From the NCBI GenBank assembly GCA_039881145.1, contig JAYKKI010000133.1:3862501-3926500 (forward strand): a stretch of 64,000 nt of DNA. Reading direction: 5' to 3'. Below, piece after piece: positions 14,701 to 27,433 of this stretch. Source of the stretch: Druceiella hillmani (Eukaryota > Arthropoda > Insecta > Lepidoptera > Hepialidae). The first letter of the stretch is position 1, and each line of letters starts with the position of its first letter. A program made the translations under genes and the position numbers. The notes below the pieces were generated by a model. It ran no database searches. It had not been told where the DNA came from and saw only the letters and a program-made list of their open reading frames with translations.

Positions 14701-16140
14701 AGTTCAACCTTAAAATTTTAACTTTCATATGTAGATATATAAATTTCAGAAATTATATTTCTTCAATAAAGTAATAGCCTAAAAATTGTCCACACCAGGA
14801 ATGCGATTGTGTGTGATTGTGATAAACGCCTAAATGGACTTTGTTATGTAAATATCTGTAATATTTATTTCCTTAAAATATTATAAAGAAGTCCTCATCC
14901 ATTTTAATTTCAATGCGCCTTATTAATTAAAAGAATATACTCATAAGTCAAATCACAGAACATAAAACAAATAAAAGTGGCATGTTCACCGAAATGTGTG
15001 AAAACGAGTGTCGCCAGTTCGAAATATTTGAATTTTAAACTGGCTAATTACAACACGACGCACTCCACCACCAGTGTTCATAAACATCACGGATGTATTA
15101 AATTCGTTTTTCCGCACGCTTTTTTGCATATTTTTATCCTGTTCCCGACAACAATTCTGAAATGTTAGCGTTGTTCACACATTTAACGACCGCTCACCAC
15201 GATATCGACATGAGCAACAATACAAATTAGCCACTATATTTAAATATTTTTTAAAAAAAACTGAAATTTTGTGAAGTGGTGTTTAGGTACGTCCTAAAAT
15301 ATTTATTAAATTATTACCTATTTACGGTGCACCCAATTGACTAATGGAAACACGATAATTAGCTAATAAGGTTTCGTCAGTTTTAGAACATTACATGTAA
15401 ATCTTTCTCTATTTATTTAACATCATGTTTGCACTTTCTTTTAATTTAGGACTGATCTACATTCCCATAATGTACAAAAAACTACAAATTGAATGTTATT
15501 AACGGAAATTAAATAATAAAACACGCGATGTTTCTAGTAAACAATGAAGCCATTCATTTTAATGAAATGATAAAGATGATCTAAAGAGACATGCTGCATG
15601 ATCTAAATTATGAATATAGCAACAAAGATAAAAATGACTGACATAACAGTTCACTAACATAATTTATCACAACTGCCAAATGTCTAAACTAAAAATAGTA
15701 TTATGATATTTTCAATATCTAAAATCTAAGAAACAAATTTATTACGATAATTTCAATTTATAATGGTTGTGAATAATCCGTTTCGAACAAGGTTAAGAAA
15801 TTAATTTTTATAAATCTCTTTTTTTCACAACACCAGGACATATTTTTACATTATAATAATTCTTGAATCTTTTCCTAAATTATGCTTAGTAATACACTTA
15901 AAATTTTACATTATTTATAAACATTACGTATTCGTCATAGACATACATACAAACATTAATTTATCATTTTTCAATTAATGACTTCTTGGTGTATTCAAAA
16001 GTTTTCTATTTTATTTAGTTAATGTAAATACCTACAATTTATTTAAGCAAAATGTAATAACTATATGAAGGAAACAAAAAAGCAATGTTTTACGATTCAG
16101 TATTGTGTAAATAATGCAAAACTTATATTTGGTTATAATA
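11701..16140. other. Mostly non-coding DNA
   Basis: Contains the hairpin at 13491 and a slightly GC-richer patch at 14340-14600 without splice-flanked coding sequence. An upstream exon or promoter there cannot be judged. Confidence 0.5.
13491..13551. repeat. Short hairpin with about 28-bp arms
   Basis: TAAATGGTGGAATCTAAAAA continuing to TATTGAA is mirrored by TTCAATATTTTCAGATTCCA continuing to CCATTTA, with a 5-base loop and a few mismatches. Size and near-perfect pairing recall a small MITE or a hairpin RNA. Confidence 0.55.
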
Positions 16141-16144
16141 TCCG

Positions 16145-16175
16145 CATCTCGAGATTTATATTATGTCTCGAGATG
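16145..16175. repeat. 10-bp inverted repeat CATCTCGAGA / TCTCGAGATG
   Basis: Perfect arms with an 11-base spacer, about 450 bp past the end of the P-like transposase remnant. Confidence 0.45.
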
Positions 16176-16619
16176 GGATTATTATTTGAGCCACCATATG
16201 GACGTTACGTTACAAAATAAAAATTGGAGGTGATCTTGACTGCATTTGTAAAATGACAAATACATAAGGAACTTACTTGCAATAAATTGTGAATAAAAAT
16301 GATTCAGTACATGAATACAACCTCTATAACCCAGAAAACCCATTTTTCTAGGACTTTCAATTACAAGTTTTCCCTCATCACACTTCAGTTAGTTTCAATA
16401 TCCAGTACTTTCTTCGAAGAAAGGCAGTATGATATTATAATTTCCGTCACATAGCGATTTCTTAAAACCAAATCTACACATACTTTTTGAATTAAATATG
16501 TCAAAGAGATTGTTAATTACCCGTAAAAAATTGGCAGTGGAAACAAAAGTGCATCAGCTACACTATGGGTGAAATAAAAGTACATCGGCTACACTATTGC
16601 TGAATAATTCACTAACTAG

Positions 16620-17104
16620 CTTAAATTTTATTTCTTTTTATTTTGAAAGTCAATGTGTATTCGATGAAGTTTATTGGCTAAGTGAAACTTTTTCTTTCTT
16701 GACTACTATTCAATTTCTCTAAATATTTCCAGTTAACCTGATTCCCATAATTATCTATAAAGTTTTGATACACATGAAATGCATTTCTTATAAGTTTTAG
16801 CATATGTACAGGATCCAATATTGCTGCAACGTGATCTTTAGTGACTGGATGGGAAAAAATCATTTTTGATTTTTCTGTAGATAATCTAAGTTCAATTTTT
16901 CTTTTCAAACGCCTATTTTGTACGTGAAGTAGTTTTATTTGAAGCCTCTGCCTTTTAATTATTCTCTCCCTATGATTTATTATCACATATAATTTCCGCT
17001 TACGTGGTGATAAGGAATTTTGGGCGATTTTTAGTGTGGTGCTAAGTGACGTAAAATCACTTCAAGCTTAAAAATAAAAAAAAAACATTTTCTTATATAT
17101 TCTT

Positions 17105-17196
<92 letters not shown>

Positions 17197-17645
17197 TACA
17201 ATCGATATTTTATGTAATTGGTTTGGAAAATACATACTTTAAAAAAAAACAGCGATTGTATTGTTGATTGTCTTTAGTGTAACACCTCACATCAATGCTC
17301 ACCTAATCGTCGAAATTTTTGTGAGGGATAAAGAGTTTTTATACGAATTCCTAAAATATCCTCAAACAAAATGTGTTTTATTTCATAAATATGCTCACTC
17401 CTTTTTGGTTTGACATCCACTTTCCGAATTCACTCACCTTAATACATGTCCAAATATGTTTTGTTGGTATTGCTTCAGGATATAGAAACTTCTTCTGCGG
17501 TTTTTTTTATTCAATTATTTCATCATCTTAAAAATATTCGGAACAAATTGTATTTACCTTTGCAGGAATAAATTTTTGCGACTTGCAGCTTCAACCTATT
17601 TTTCTTTAACATCACTTTCTTTTGGAAATCTAAAAATAATTATTC
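16620..17645 (-). pseudogene. P-element / THAP9-like transposase remnant
   Basis: Minus strand, in order: a THAP zinc-finger piece RFPKESDVKEK*VEAASRKN near 17.64-17.56 kb, with a stop where the family has Trp; the THAP end motif YPEAIPT near 17.47 kb, matching the usual L-K-P-x-A-V/I-P-T; a basic coiled-coil opening SPRKRKLYVIINHRERIIKR near 17.0 kb; then LDPVHMLKLIRNAF and NWKYLEKL (16.84-16.70 kb), the transposase core just before its catalytic region; and ANKLHRIHIDF after a stop at 16678. A (TA)n tract (17107-17192) splits the element. Frame breaks and in-frame stops show that it is dead. Family assignment rests on motif order from knowledge of THAP9/P transposases. Confidence 0.75.
17107..17192. 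repeat. (TA)n microsatellite
   Basis: About 86 bases of TA with two G interruptions. It splits the P-element-like remnant. Confidence 0.95.
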
Positions 17646-18154
17646 TATAAAATAAAAATAAAGATATCTTTTAATTCAAATAAACACAATTAAATCATTT
17701 CTAATTTAAAATAAGAAAGGTGACTAGGTCTCATCTAAATAATTTATAACACCAATTTTTTTTTAAATTGGTAATAATTTCTTTCATTTTAATATCACAT
17801 AGTGACAATATCTAAGAACTATACATATTTTTTACATCGCTATACATTAATCAAAAATGTCGATAGTAGCATCTATAATGACATGGTGCAGGCCTACAAT
17901 GCAATAAACATCGGCGGAATCAAAGTAAATGTCAGGTTAATTTTCCCACATTTCGATGTGTGAAAAATAAATTTAAAAAAATCGTCATATCTGTGGTAAA
18001 AATACCTCCTTTAGTAAGGTTTTACGTACGTCTTTCATTTTTATACAATGCAATTACACAGTAAAGTATATTTTTATTTCTTTACGCAGAAATAACGCAG
18101 CACTTTCTGGCGTCTCGGCAAACAACAAAGTAATGTAAAGCAAGATGCACTTAC

Positions 18155-18211
18155 TTCGAAATAAGCGGAGCGCTGCTCATGTGTAGCACGCCTGTCACGC
18201 CCACGTGCCAT
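18155..18211 (-). CDS. Weak candidate first coding exon
   Basis: On the minus strand an ATG begins MARGRDRRATHEQRSAYFE and runs into a strong GAA|GTAAGT donor (phase 0). The stretch is unusually GC-rich for this region. No partner exon was found downstream, and the next minus-strand coding-like block (17.64 kb) is a transposase pseudogene in another phase. It could be part of that element, an independent small gene, or chance. Confidence 0.22.
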
Positions 18212-18779
18212 TTCTATTTACTCTCTGTTCTGTGAGTCAAATACTCCCCAATTCATTTGTTCAAACGTTCACAAACAAGTTACATTCATGTAAGTGTACA
18301 ATAAAATGTTCAGAGTATAAAACCAAACTAAAACTAATTACACGTATACGAAATGGCTAGAATATTTACATGTACATTTTTCAATAGTGAATTATTTACA
18401 TAACATATTGATAAATTAGTAATGATAGTTTTAACTTAGAATTAATCTTACTTTATTCATACCAAACTATAATTAATTCTATTTTAGCTGGGTTTTAATG
18501 GATAAACTGTATATTTTGTGTTTTCTTTTTAAATGTTAATGATTTCTGTTCAAAAATATCCAAAGAAAGATGTTCAGAAACAATATCGATATGTAATGAG
18601 CACATTCGAGATATAGGGTTATATAAAAGGGTATTATTATTATATACTTGGAGTACAATTAATCTTAGTAAAGTTTTACTGATCCTGAATCGGGTACTGA
18701 ATTTGTGTTGAGCGATGTGAGAGGGTTAATCTACAAGCGAATGTACGATTGTATACAATAGATCAGCACTTTTTCTCCG

Positions 18780-19260
18780 TATAGCCAGTGATGGCAAATT
18801 AAATCTCTGATCCATATTCTCGACTAAGATGAAGTCTGTAACAAGGAACACTTAAGAATCATTTCTGTGATTTTTCGATTTTCTCATTGAATGATTTATA
18901 GTACGCAGACTACATAAGTGGCCCATATCCGAGGATACTTTTAATTTGTGAAAAATATAAGTTTTTAAATCCGTTAGTGGAGCGAAAGATGAATCCTAGA
19001 AATTGCGCACATTTATGAAAAACAAAATCGTTGTGAGAACGAAATGTCAGTTTTTCATCAAAGGAAACTCCGAGATCAGTGGCCACAGATTTATGTTGTA
19101 GTTTTGAGTTGCCCAACATGTAAAATTTTATTTTTTATAGTAGTAAAGAAAATAATACAACACTTGTCGATATTCATTCTGAATGAATTCCTATTTCACT
19201 TGTCACTCCAAAATTACCTTGACCATGACCAAACTGGTCTTTTATTATGAAACTTCGTTA
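18780..19260 (-). pseudogene. Jockey-like non-LTR reverse transcriptase, C-terminal end
   Basis: Minus strand: LNIDKCCIISFTTIKNKI, then VATDLGVSFDEKLTFRSHND, VFHKCAQFLGFIFRSTNGFK, LYFSQIKSILGYG, then after a stop AYYKSFNEKIEKSQK*FL. This is the thumb region of Jockey/CR1-type RTs (DLGV.FD.KLTF..H, LGFI.R, L..S.V.S.LEY, Y......IE..Q..FL). Several frame changes and stops: a decayed copy. Confidence 0.75.
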
Positions 19261-21429
19261 AAATAAGGCCATACAAAATTCGGTATTGGGAATAAATTTT
19301 AAGAATTTATCGTCGCTTTTAAGTATAATCATTTAATAAGGTTCATACAAATTCTTTATGCAAACTGAAATACAATAACCTCACAGACATATATAAATCT
19401 TTCTTTAGTTTTTTTTCAATTTAATAAGAAGATAGGCATCTTCTTATTAAAATGGAAAAAGCCATCAACTCCAATTTATCACTACCAATATAAAATCACC
19501 ACCTCCAATTTATACGGCCAACAGAATCAGAACTATATACGTTCTAATAAATCATTAGTCCTAACCACGCAATATTAGTCTAATCAACAAAAACCTTATT
19601 TAAATTATTTGGAGTATCAAAATGGAAAGAAAATAATTGAATTAACCCATTTGCTTTTCTTCTTCCTTAGAGACTTTTATACCTTTGAACACTTTAATAA
19701 ATTTTAATTAGAGTTCCGTTATGTCTAAATTTATAATTTCAAACTAACCCTTTTCGAAATAAAACTTTTTTACGTATTATACCGTGTAAAAGTCGCATTA
19801 ATTTTTCAAATGGTATAATGAGATTTGAAATGTAAAGTAATTCATAATTTGAAATAAGCAATGAGATATAGATGTACATAATCATTCATTTCAGAATAAC
19901 AATGACCATGAACACAAGTATAAAACCTAAAGAGTTTTATACGATGGATTTTTTTTTATATTCGAAGAAATTTTTTTTTTCATATTTTATTAATTTTAAA
20001 TTGCTGAAAATCAATTACACTTACTGTGATTAAAAAGTAAGCTTCTTATTTAAACGATGACTTAATTGACATAAAACACATTAAGCACGGCAGATTCATA
20101 GACACTTTAACATATATAACAAGAGTTTATATAGTTTTATAATTTAGATATTTACGAATGTTAATTGTTGCCTAAAATGTCTTCTGCATACGTATAATTA
20201 TAGTAAATGTTGGATAAACTTAGGTATAAATAAGTTTAGGATGATTGCTGTAGTTTTCCTGTTAAGTTTAGGTAAACTTTTAATAAAGTTGTTTTCCACT
20301 AATTCGACTTTAGCAATTCCAAACATGGGAGTGAGAATATTTTTGTGGAAATTTTCTTTATCACTGGAAATATTGCTTATACTCGTAAGATTTTGAAAAT
20401 AAAATCATTCTATAACCCTTTATTCCCACTCTTACGATTTATGGCACGATGTATGAAATTAAGAAGAGATCATTTACACCCTATAAAATATTCGCGTAAA
20501 TATTTTTATGTTTTACCTATTGAGATTGTGCAAGGGACCATACATTATATTAACGCCAAATTTAAAATTTCTATATCAAATAGTTTTTGAGAAAAAAGGC
20601 CGTGACAGAAATGCAGTTTCTTTTTTATAATTTTAATGCAGATAATCCTAAAAAAAACTTCCTGGAAGACTTTAATCTAAAGTATGAAATTTATCAAAAA
20701 CTGTTTTTACCCAAACTGTTAATTTTCTCATGTTTATCTCATCAAATTACCGTCGAAGTGATATAATACAAATATGTATATTTTTCGTTTGTCTTTTTGC
20801 ATACACACTTTTAAGTCCGCAATAGTACCTAATATATGAATTAATTTAAAAATATTTCGTAATATTTTGCTATGCTTAAAAATATTTTAAAGCGTGAGAA
20901 CAGTGTTACAATATTTAATACTGATTACGCACGATCGTAACTTCGACTTCATCAAATATCAATGATTTTAATTAACATCCATATTTTTAAATCTACTAAT
21001 TAATTTGAATAGTTGCTATTATTGTGGAAAATAATTTCTCAGTTCTGTGTTGTGGTACAATTTAAGGTGATTTGAAATAAAACGAGAATGACCAAGATTG
21101 TGGCAATGTTTAATAAAAAAATATGTAATATTTAAATTCATAATTTTTGTAAAATGGTTTGCAAAATGAGGAAAAAATTAATTCTAATGGCACGTCGGTA
21201 TTGCGATGGAAAGAAATGGGGAAAATCGGACAATGGCAAGTATCTGATTTTGTACGGAAAAGATTGCCAAAACGTCAAAATTAATGAGCAAATCCCTGCT
21301 CAAAAAATAGCAAAATAATAATAAAGTTAACTTTATAGACTTCATTACGACCAATAGTTTTCGAGTTTTTTCTCAGTTATTTAGAAATATCGGGAAGACC
21401 TAAGTCCGAACCAGTTCCACTTTGGTGAT
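19261..21429. other. Non-coding AT-rich DNA
   Basis: Nothing supported apart from the small hairpin at 19420. Confidence 0.55.
19420..19451. repeat. 14-bp perfect hairpin
   Basis: TTTAATAAGAAGAT and its reverse complement around a 4-base loop (AGGC). No coding context. Confidence 0.5.
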
Positions 21430-23040
21430 ATTGGAGACCTTCCTGTCTTGCCACAGTGGTGTCAATGGGCTCATTGCAGTCTTGGTTCATCTGTTGACTC
21501 TTCATACGCTTCCACCTTGGTCAGTCAATAGCAATCCGTGATAGAAAAACTAGTTGATGACCACTAGATTGGAGGGCTCTCCAATTCTACAGAGTAGCGT
21601 ATATAGTATTTTATAGAGTACCCTCGAACCTATGCGCTCATTTCCTGAATTATGATCCACAGAGAGCCCCATCTTATGCATTCAAATGCCTTTTAAGAAA
21701 TACATGAGGGTCGGCATATTGAATTCCCGATCTTCCTCGGTTGTTTGCCTCACATTCACGCTCTCTGATGAAACCCACTTGTTCAGTGGGTATCTGCCAT
21801 TGAAGGAATGCTTGCATGTAGAGCATAATCTTGGTAATATGAAATAAAAGTGACACTGTTCGATAACTCCCGCATGTTCTTGTCAATATCTTTTATGTAG
21901 CGAAATTGATATAAAATCTTTCTAGTCAGTAACACACCTACCTGTTTTCTATATATGATAGCCTAGACCGAGTATAATTGTCACTCCTTGATTCCCCAGT
22001 GCTTAAGTTTTATAGCAAATATTTTGCATCTACTAGCTAATTTATTAAACTTGAGTTTGTGCAGCGCATCTCTAATTTCCGATTCAAAAATATCCGGCTC
22101 CATGCAATATTAGTCCATCATGGGAATATTTGTCAAGCGTGTTATATAGTCAGCGTACTGGCTTTCATAGTCCGATCACCATCTTTCTGGTCGATCACCA
22201 TCTCGGTCACTAGTTTACCCTAACCATTTTTCCCTGTGTTTGGCTTGAACTCTCTATTAATGCTCTTGCTTTTTGGAAAAAGGGATTTGTTTGAAATTTT
22301 TGAGAATGAAGAGCATTCTCAAAAATTAAAATTAAAATCTTTTAACATGTAACGTTTATGTAATTTTTGTACCCTTACATCATGAACGTTTGACCAGCGT
22401 CATAAAGATTAAACTCTTGCCAAAAGTACTTAATAGTTTTTGGGGCTATAGTCGAGATTGCCTTTAAGTGGTTGCTTTTGTTTTAATGACCTTCCATGAT
22501 TCCTCCGTTATCCATACTTTCTACTTCCTCGACTCTCTTGGTCAACCTCTCCATGCACGATGGGAATATTAGGTCTTTCAATCTGTTCCACTTGTAAAAT
22601 CAGCGGCTTTTCCTTGAAACACTTGAAACACTTACTAAAAACTTTGAATTCTCCATGATTTTATCTTTTTTGAAGTTAACGAGCGTAACTAATCTGGCAC
22701 CATTTCAACTAGCCTAGCTAACCTGGCACCTTCTAAATTTTAAACTCAACTTTGCTATTAGAAGTTTGTGGTCTCACTGTCAGCTCCAGGATACGAATTA
22801 AAGTAGCTAATGCATGATTTTCTTCTTTTGGTAATCGAGATTTAATCAATATGATTGCGTGCTCCATCACGCACGTATACTGTCTCTTTGAGTGGTTTTC
22901 CAAATAAGCAGTCATGATAATGAGAGAGTTTTCACCGAAAAATTGTAGCCACATCTCACCTCGATGATTCCTCCTCCGAACCCATATTTGCCGACTACTT
23001 CTTTTATGTGGTCCTTTTTCATATAGTCTCTCATTCATTC
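21430..23040 (-). pseudogene. RTE-type non-LTR retrotransposon remnant (endonuclease to RT)
   Basis: Minus strand, from high to low coordinates: endonuclease piece RRNHRGEMWLQFFGENSLII near 22.95 kb, with the G-x-RNxRGE-x-x-x-QF-x-EEN pattern of RTE endonucleases; the linker KVWITEESWKVIKTKATT near 22.48 kb; RT start YRTVSLLFHITKIML near 21.86 kb; EQVGFIRERE near 21.77 kb; and KAFECIRWGSLWIII near 21.67 kb. Stops and frameshifts throughout. The region is GC-richer than its surroundings. Confidence 0.75.
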
Positions 23041-24289
23041 TTTACATTATTAAACGCCATTTCATATTGATACGGTCTCCCACTTACATATAACAAAATG
23101 TATGTAGTTTTTATTTATTCTACCCAGGTTTTACAACGAGTGTAGTCGGATGAAATTATCATCAATCCAAAATGATAATTTATTTTATGAGATTTGTTTG
23201 GTAAAATTGTTTGATTATTATATTAATTCCAGCATTAGAACACAAAGAGTACACATTAGCCATTTTTTATGAAGTCTATAAGAGCAGGCTGTAAGTGAAG
23301 TATTGGAGTACCTTAGCTTTACCTAAGTGTAATTATACCTACCTTCTATAAAGCTACCTATCACTTATCAGTGGGAGATGGCATAGCCAGGTAATAATGG
23401 ACAGAAAATATTGTTCCCTTCTCTTAAGCGCAAATATTTCCATGTGAAGACGGTTTGATCATCAAGCTATTATTTTATTTATAATACATTCATGTCACTC
23501 TAATGTGCTCAAGAGATTTGAGGTAATATATTTTGATAATGACCGATATTATATATGAATATAAAATATTAACTAAACGTTTTGTTATCGTTTTAAATTA
23601 ATAATCGTTATCTCACAAAATAAAGTCCTAAAATTACATTATGCCTTATTTCATGTTATAGTGTTTGTAATAACTGCACATTTGTGACGAAATTATTAGT
23701 CAATGAGATTCTTGATTTTTTTAAATTTTTATTTGCATAAACTGCAAAATTTAATATTGCCATTAAAATACTATTCTTGTTCATAGAAACAAAAAATAAA
23801 TATTTCGTTAAAATAACAAAATTTTGCGACTCACTAGTTTTATTATTATTATGTATTTTTTTAAACTGATGTATATTCATTGTTTTTTTAAATATTGTAT
23901 GTTATATCGTACTACATATAAAACTGAATGAAATAATAAAATCAATTTATGACGAAACATAAACGATTGTCTATTAACATCTTAATCGCTTTTCAAGTTC
24001 GTTTGATTTATGAGCCATTTACCAATTTGTTTTTCCTGAGAATTTAAGTTTGTCGCTATCCGGTTTCATTGTGTGCAAAGTACCATATGTCGTTCACTAG
24101 AAATAGAAAATGCTCAGTTTTGTTATCTACGAGGAAAGAAGATAAGAATACATCATTTTTTCGTTTTCGCTGCACAGAGATTAATAATTTTCAATGTAGA
24201 TAAATTTTATGATTCTGAAGAATGTATTTACATGAAAAATACTAACAAGGTAAAATGAAAGTACCGAATCAAATCACGTTGCCTCATGA
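23041..24289. other. Non-coding DNA, 3' of the minus-strand membrane-protein exon
   Basis: May include that gene's 3' UTR. No clear AATAAA could be assigned close to the stop. Confidence 0.45.
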
Positions 24290-24455
24290 TCACCGGCTTT
24301 CCATCCTGCTTTTCCCCAGTACGTACTTCAGAATTACTCCGCCGAGCGTTACGTAAATAAAAGCGATCACAATACACGTAAACTGTGTAATTTTCCGAGT
24401 CTCTAGTGTTTTTCGCAGAGCGCCATTACGTCGGCGGCTGTGCGCCTCTTTATCT
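24290..24455 (-). CDS. Terminal exon of a small single-pass membrane protein, possibly InaF-motif-like
   Basis: Reading the minus strand, an acceptor TTTGTTTGTCTCCTACAG precedes an open frame that ends at a TGA (24290-24292). The exon is much GC-richer than its surroundings. It encodes a basic stretch (KEAHSRRRNGALRKTLETRK) followed by a hydrophobic helix (FTCIVIAFIYVTLGGVILKY) and the short tail VLGKSRMESR. A basic run, one helix with a V-S/T-L-G/A-G/A-V-x-L core and a short tail resemble InaF-motif proteins, which are small TRP-channel partners in insects; this is a pattern-level guess. Two bases of the first codon come from an upstream exon (higher coordinates) that I could not find. It points away from the TSP1/LamG gene. 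Confidence 0.5.
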
Positions 24456-25295
24456 CTGTAGGAGACAAACAAATATTGAGCGCACTTTCTTCACTTGGGC
24501 TGGTAATTAAAGTAAGATGCTCTAAGCTTTGTATGATTTCCTTCAAAGAACTTAAATTATTTGCTTTGAGGACAATTCAGCTGTTTGTCAAACATAAGGA
24601 GACTGAGTCAATGTAAACGAATAACATAAATCCTACAACAGTTAATTGAATCGGTTAATTAAGAAGGGGCAAGGACTTGTTTCCTTTCGTTTGAAAGAGA
24701 TATAGCGCCCAAGTTTATTATTTAGATAAGAAAGTGAAGAAGTTACTGACTTGTTCCCTTTTTAATTTAACGGACTTTTTTACTAATTGTTAACACTAAG
24801 TTGGAAATTTTTACATTAATCAGCTGTTCTTTTGAGATTGATTTTTGATGCTGCACAGTTCTCTGTGGTGTTTAATTCTTGTGTATATATATATATGTAA
24901 ATATGTTTAACCGTGGTTGCTTAAATATTCAATAAACATTTAAATTACGTCTAATCGGATATAATTAAAATAGTTCTATTTAGTTAGTATTTATTTATTG
25001 GATGCTTATTTATTTCTAGAGGTGAATTTGTACTATGTCTTAACGGAACGCATCGCTTGTACGCGAATGCACAGATATAAAGCTATCTTAGTTTGTTGAT
25101 AGACAGTAAAACATTGCAATATTTATGATAAACTAAGGATAGATATAAAATTATCAACTACTTCATATAGCTATCTACAGGCGTCGACGGGTAGATAGAA
25201 TATTAGTTTTTAGTGAAAGAATATCGATAAAACATATCGACTCGTATATTCTTGCAATAGTTAACACCCAAAAATATTTATATAAAAATTGTTGC

Positions 25296-25594
25296 AGGAA
25301 AAGGAAATGAAGTATGCGAAATAATTATTTGTTTTATAGGGATCATTTGAATCTATTTTAGAATTCCGAGTAAATTATATTCCTGAGCTCAAGGACAGAA
25401 ATTTAAAACTTTTTACAATTTATTATATATACAATAACAAATGATTATATGCATAATAAATGATGGTAATGACCATCCATTTATTAGTATAATTAATTTT
25501 TCCCTCGTTTATTGACATTATTTTAATACTGGCTTTTGTCCAATTTAACTGTTGAGAGAACGGAAAGCTAAGATTGATTGCTTTACAATTAAAA

Positions 25595-25637
<43 letters not shown>

Positions 25638-25681
25638 TATATTTGTGTATATATATATATATATATAAATATATATTTGTG

Positions 25682-25713
<32 letters not shown>

Positions 25714-25833
25714 TATATACATATATACATTTCTTAAAAGAAAAAAGGGAAAAGGAAATGGGAATGGGAATGAAGTACGCGACATAATTATTGGTTTTAC
25801 AGGGAATCTATTTTAGAATTCCGAGTAAGATAT
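25296..25833. repeat. Direct repeat pair flanking a (TA)n block
   Basis: GGAAAAGGAAATGAAGTATG...TCTATTTTAGAATTCCGAGTAA at 25296-25376 recurs at 25744-25833 with GGGAATG expansions. The middle holds a (TA)n/(TTTGTG) microsatellite (25599-25730). A local duplication about 450 bp apart. Confidence 0.65.
25599..25730. repeat. (TA)n microsatellite with ATTTGTG interruptions
   Basis: TA runs broken by AATATATATTTGTG units. Long ORFs of alternating Tyr/Ile across it on both strands are artefacts. Confidence 0.95.
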
Positions 25834-27378
25834 TAAATATGTCACTGATAATGTCTACAAAAATGCCAGGAACCGTTTGATACACAACCTTTAAATATAA
25901 AAAAAATAATATCGCAATCTTTGAAGGGGAAGAAAATATTAATATCAGGTGAAGAAATCAAAATTTATTTCTTTTTAATTTAATGTGTCGTTTTAGATAT
26001 TAAAAAAAAAAACAAATTAAGTATAAACATTTTGAGAGGGTTAACTAGCTATTTTAAATTTCCTTTTTCAGTTTTACGTGAAGCAGTTCTAGAGCTATAG
26101 TTAAAATGGCTAAAGTTATAAAGAATTAAGAAGAAATTACAGTGTTATTAAAAAATTATTTCAAATTACCGGGAAGTACTAATTCCAAATATCACAATTT
26201 TTGCAATTTTCGCAATATTTTCACTGGTGGCATTATGTACCATATGTCCCAGCATCTTGTATACTCTTGATGATCGGCTTCTATATTATACCAGTGAGAT
26301 ATAAAATGGAGTATCTAGCCACAGTGATACTCCCCAATTTTGATACTTTTTCAACATTTATACAAACTAAACTCTGTAAGTACGTAAGTCGAATTGATCA
26401 AAAGCTGTACATTGAAAAACTTTTCAAGTACGAATAGAATTAGCACTAAAAACTGTTATTTCAAGAATCCCGTACAAATTCTATTAATCCGTTACAAATA
26501 TTAATTTTTCACGACTTAAATATATTATTTTCTATAGTAAATAAAGAGTGCATATTTTTAAAATCTAAATTAATGGCTACAGTTTTCCTACAACCTTTAC
26601 GTTAACTTTTAAAAATTCGGTTCTTTTTCATAAATTTAAGTTCAATTGTGTCAAATGGGTGATACATTTCTTGCAAATTTTCAGTACATTTCTACTATCA
26701 AACGTTATTAAAAGTATCAGATTTAGGAAAAAAATTAAAACTAAAACAATTGAAGAAGGAATTAAAAAAGAGTAAAGATGCCCCTACAAAAAGCAAAAAT
26801 TATATACAAGTAACTAGTTAATTAATGTTATATATTTTGTCAAATTCTGTAAAAAATTACAAAGTTTACACAATTTATATTTAAACGTTGGAAACAATAA
26901 TAATATTATTGAACATTGTAATATAATTACTACATGTAAGTACTATATACTTTAAGTTCTCTTAAGTTTTAAAAGTGTATACTACCAAATGTGCACGGAA
27001 CTCTTCTAGCACGAAAAAAAAATTAAATATGAGCAGAAATCACGGTTAGCAGACGTTTTCACAGCTTAATTTTTATATATTTAATGAAAACTTTCTGATA
27101 GCATAGATACTTAACTTTTTTCTATACGTTTTTACGATGACCTAATGCATTGCACAATTGTTAAAATAGGACAGATGTAATTGAAATTGTTCAGCTAGTG
27201 GAAATCGTCATAAATCAACATTCATTAGACATCCCACGACAAGATAAATATTTATTTTGCATTATTTTCTTGATATACATTGTTATTAGTTTTCAAACTG
27301 AAACAAGCCGCAAAAAAAAGAATATCATATTGACAGAAAGAAGTTTAACACAACAGTTTGACAGTGGAATTTTACAAG

Positions 27379-27433
27379 ATGACGTGCGTTTTCATTATAA
27401 TTAAATATACGTTCATTTTCACAGTCGTTTGTG
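27379..27433 (+). CDS. Coding exon 1: start codon and signal peptide
   Basis: ATG at 27379 begins MTCVFIIIKYTFIFTVVC, a short basic-then-hydrophobic stretch, and stops at a G|GTTAGT donor (phase 1). Joining to exon 2 completes Ala19 and gives ...TVVCA|LSLDLEDQ, a good signal-peptidase site. An A at -3 of the ATG fits insect start contexts. The exon is only 18 codons long. It was found because phase and protein logic both match exon 2. Non-coding 5' exons or another start cannot be excluded. Confidence 0.75.

Larger units (their letters stand above)
24456..27378. other. Region between divergent gene ends
   Basis: Should hold the promoter of the TSP1/LamG gene and possibly upstream exons of the minus-strand gene. 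No core promoter element was convincing. Contains the 25.3-25.8 kb duplication. Confidence 0.45.

Noticed and set aside
25423..25816. Long Tyr/Ile-rich ORFs on both strands
   Set aside because: They are translations of the (TA)n microsatellite. The same applies to ORFs at 31689, 32563, 36028, 39183, 53074 and 54942.
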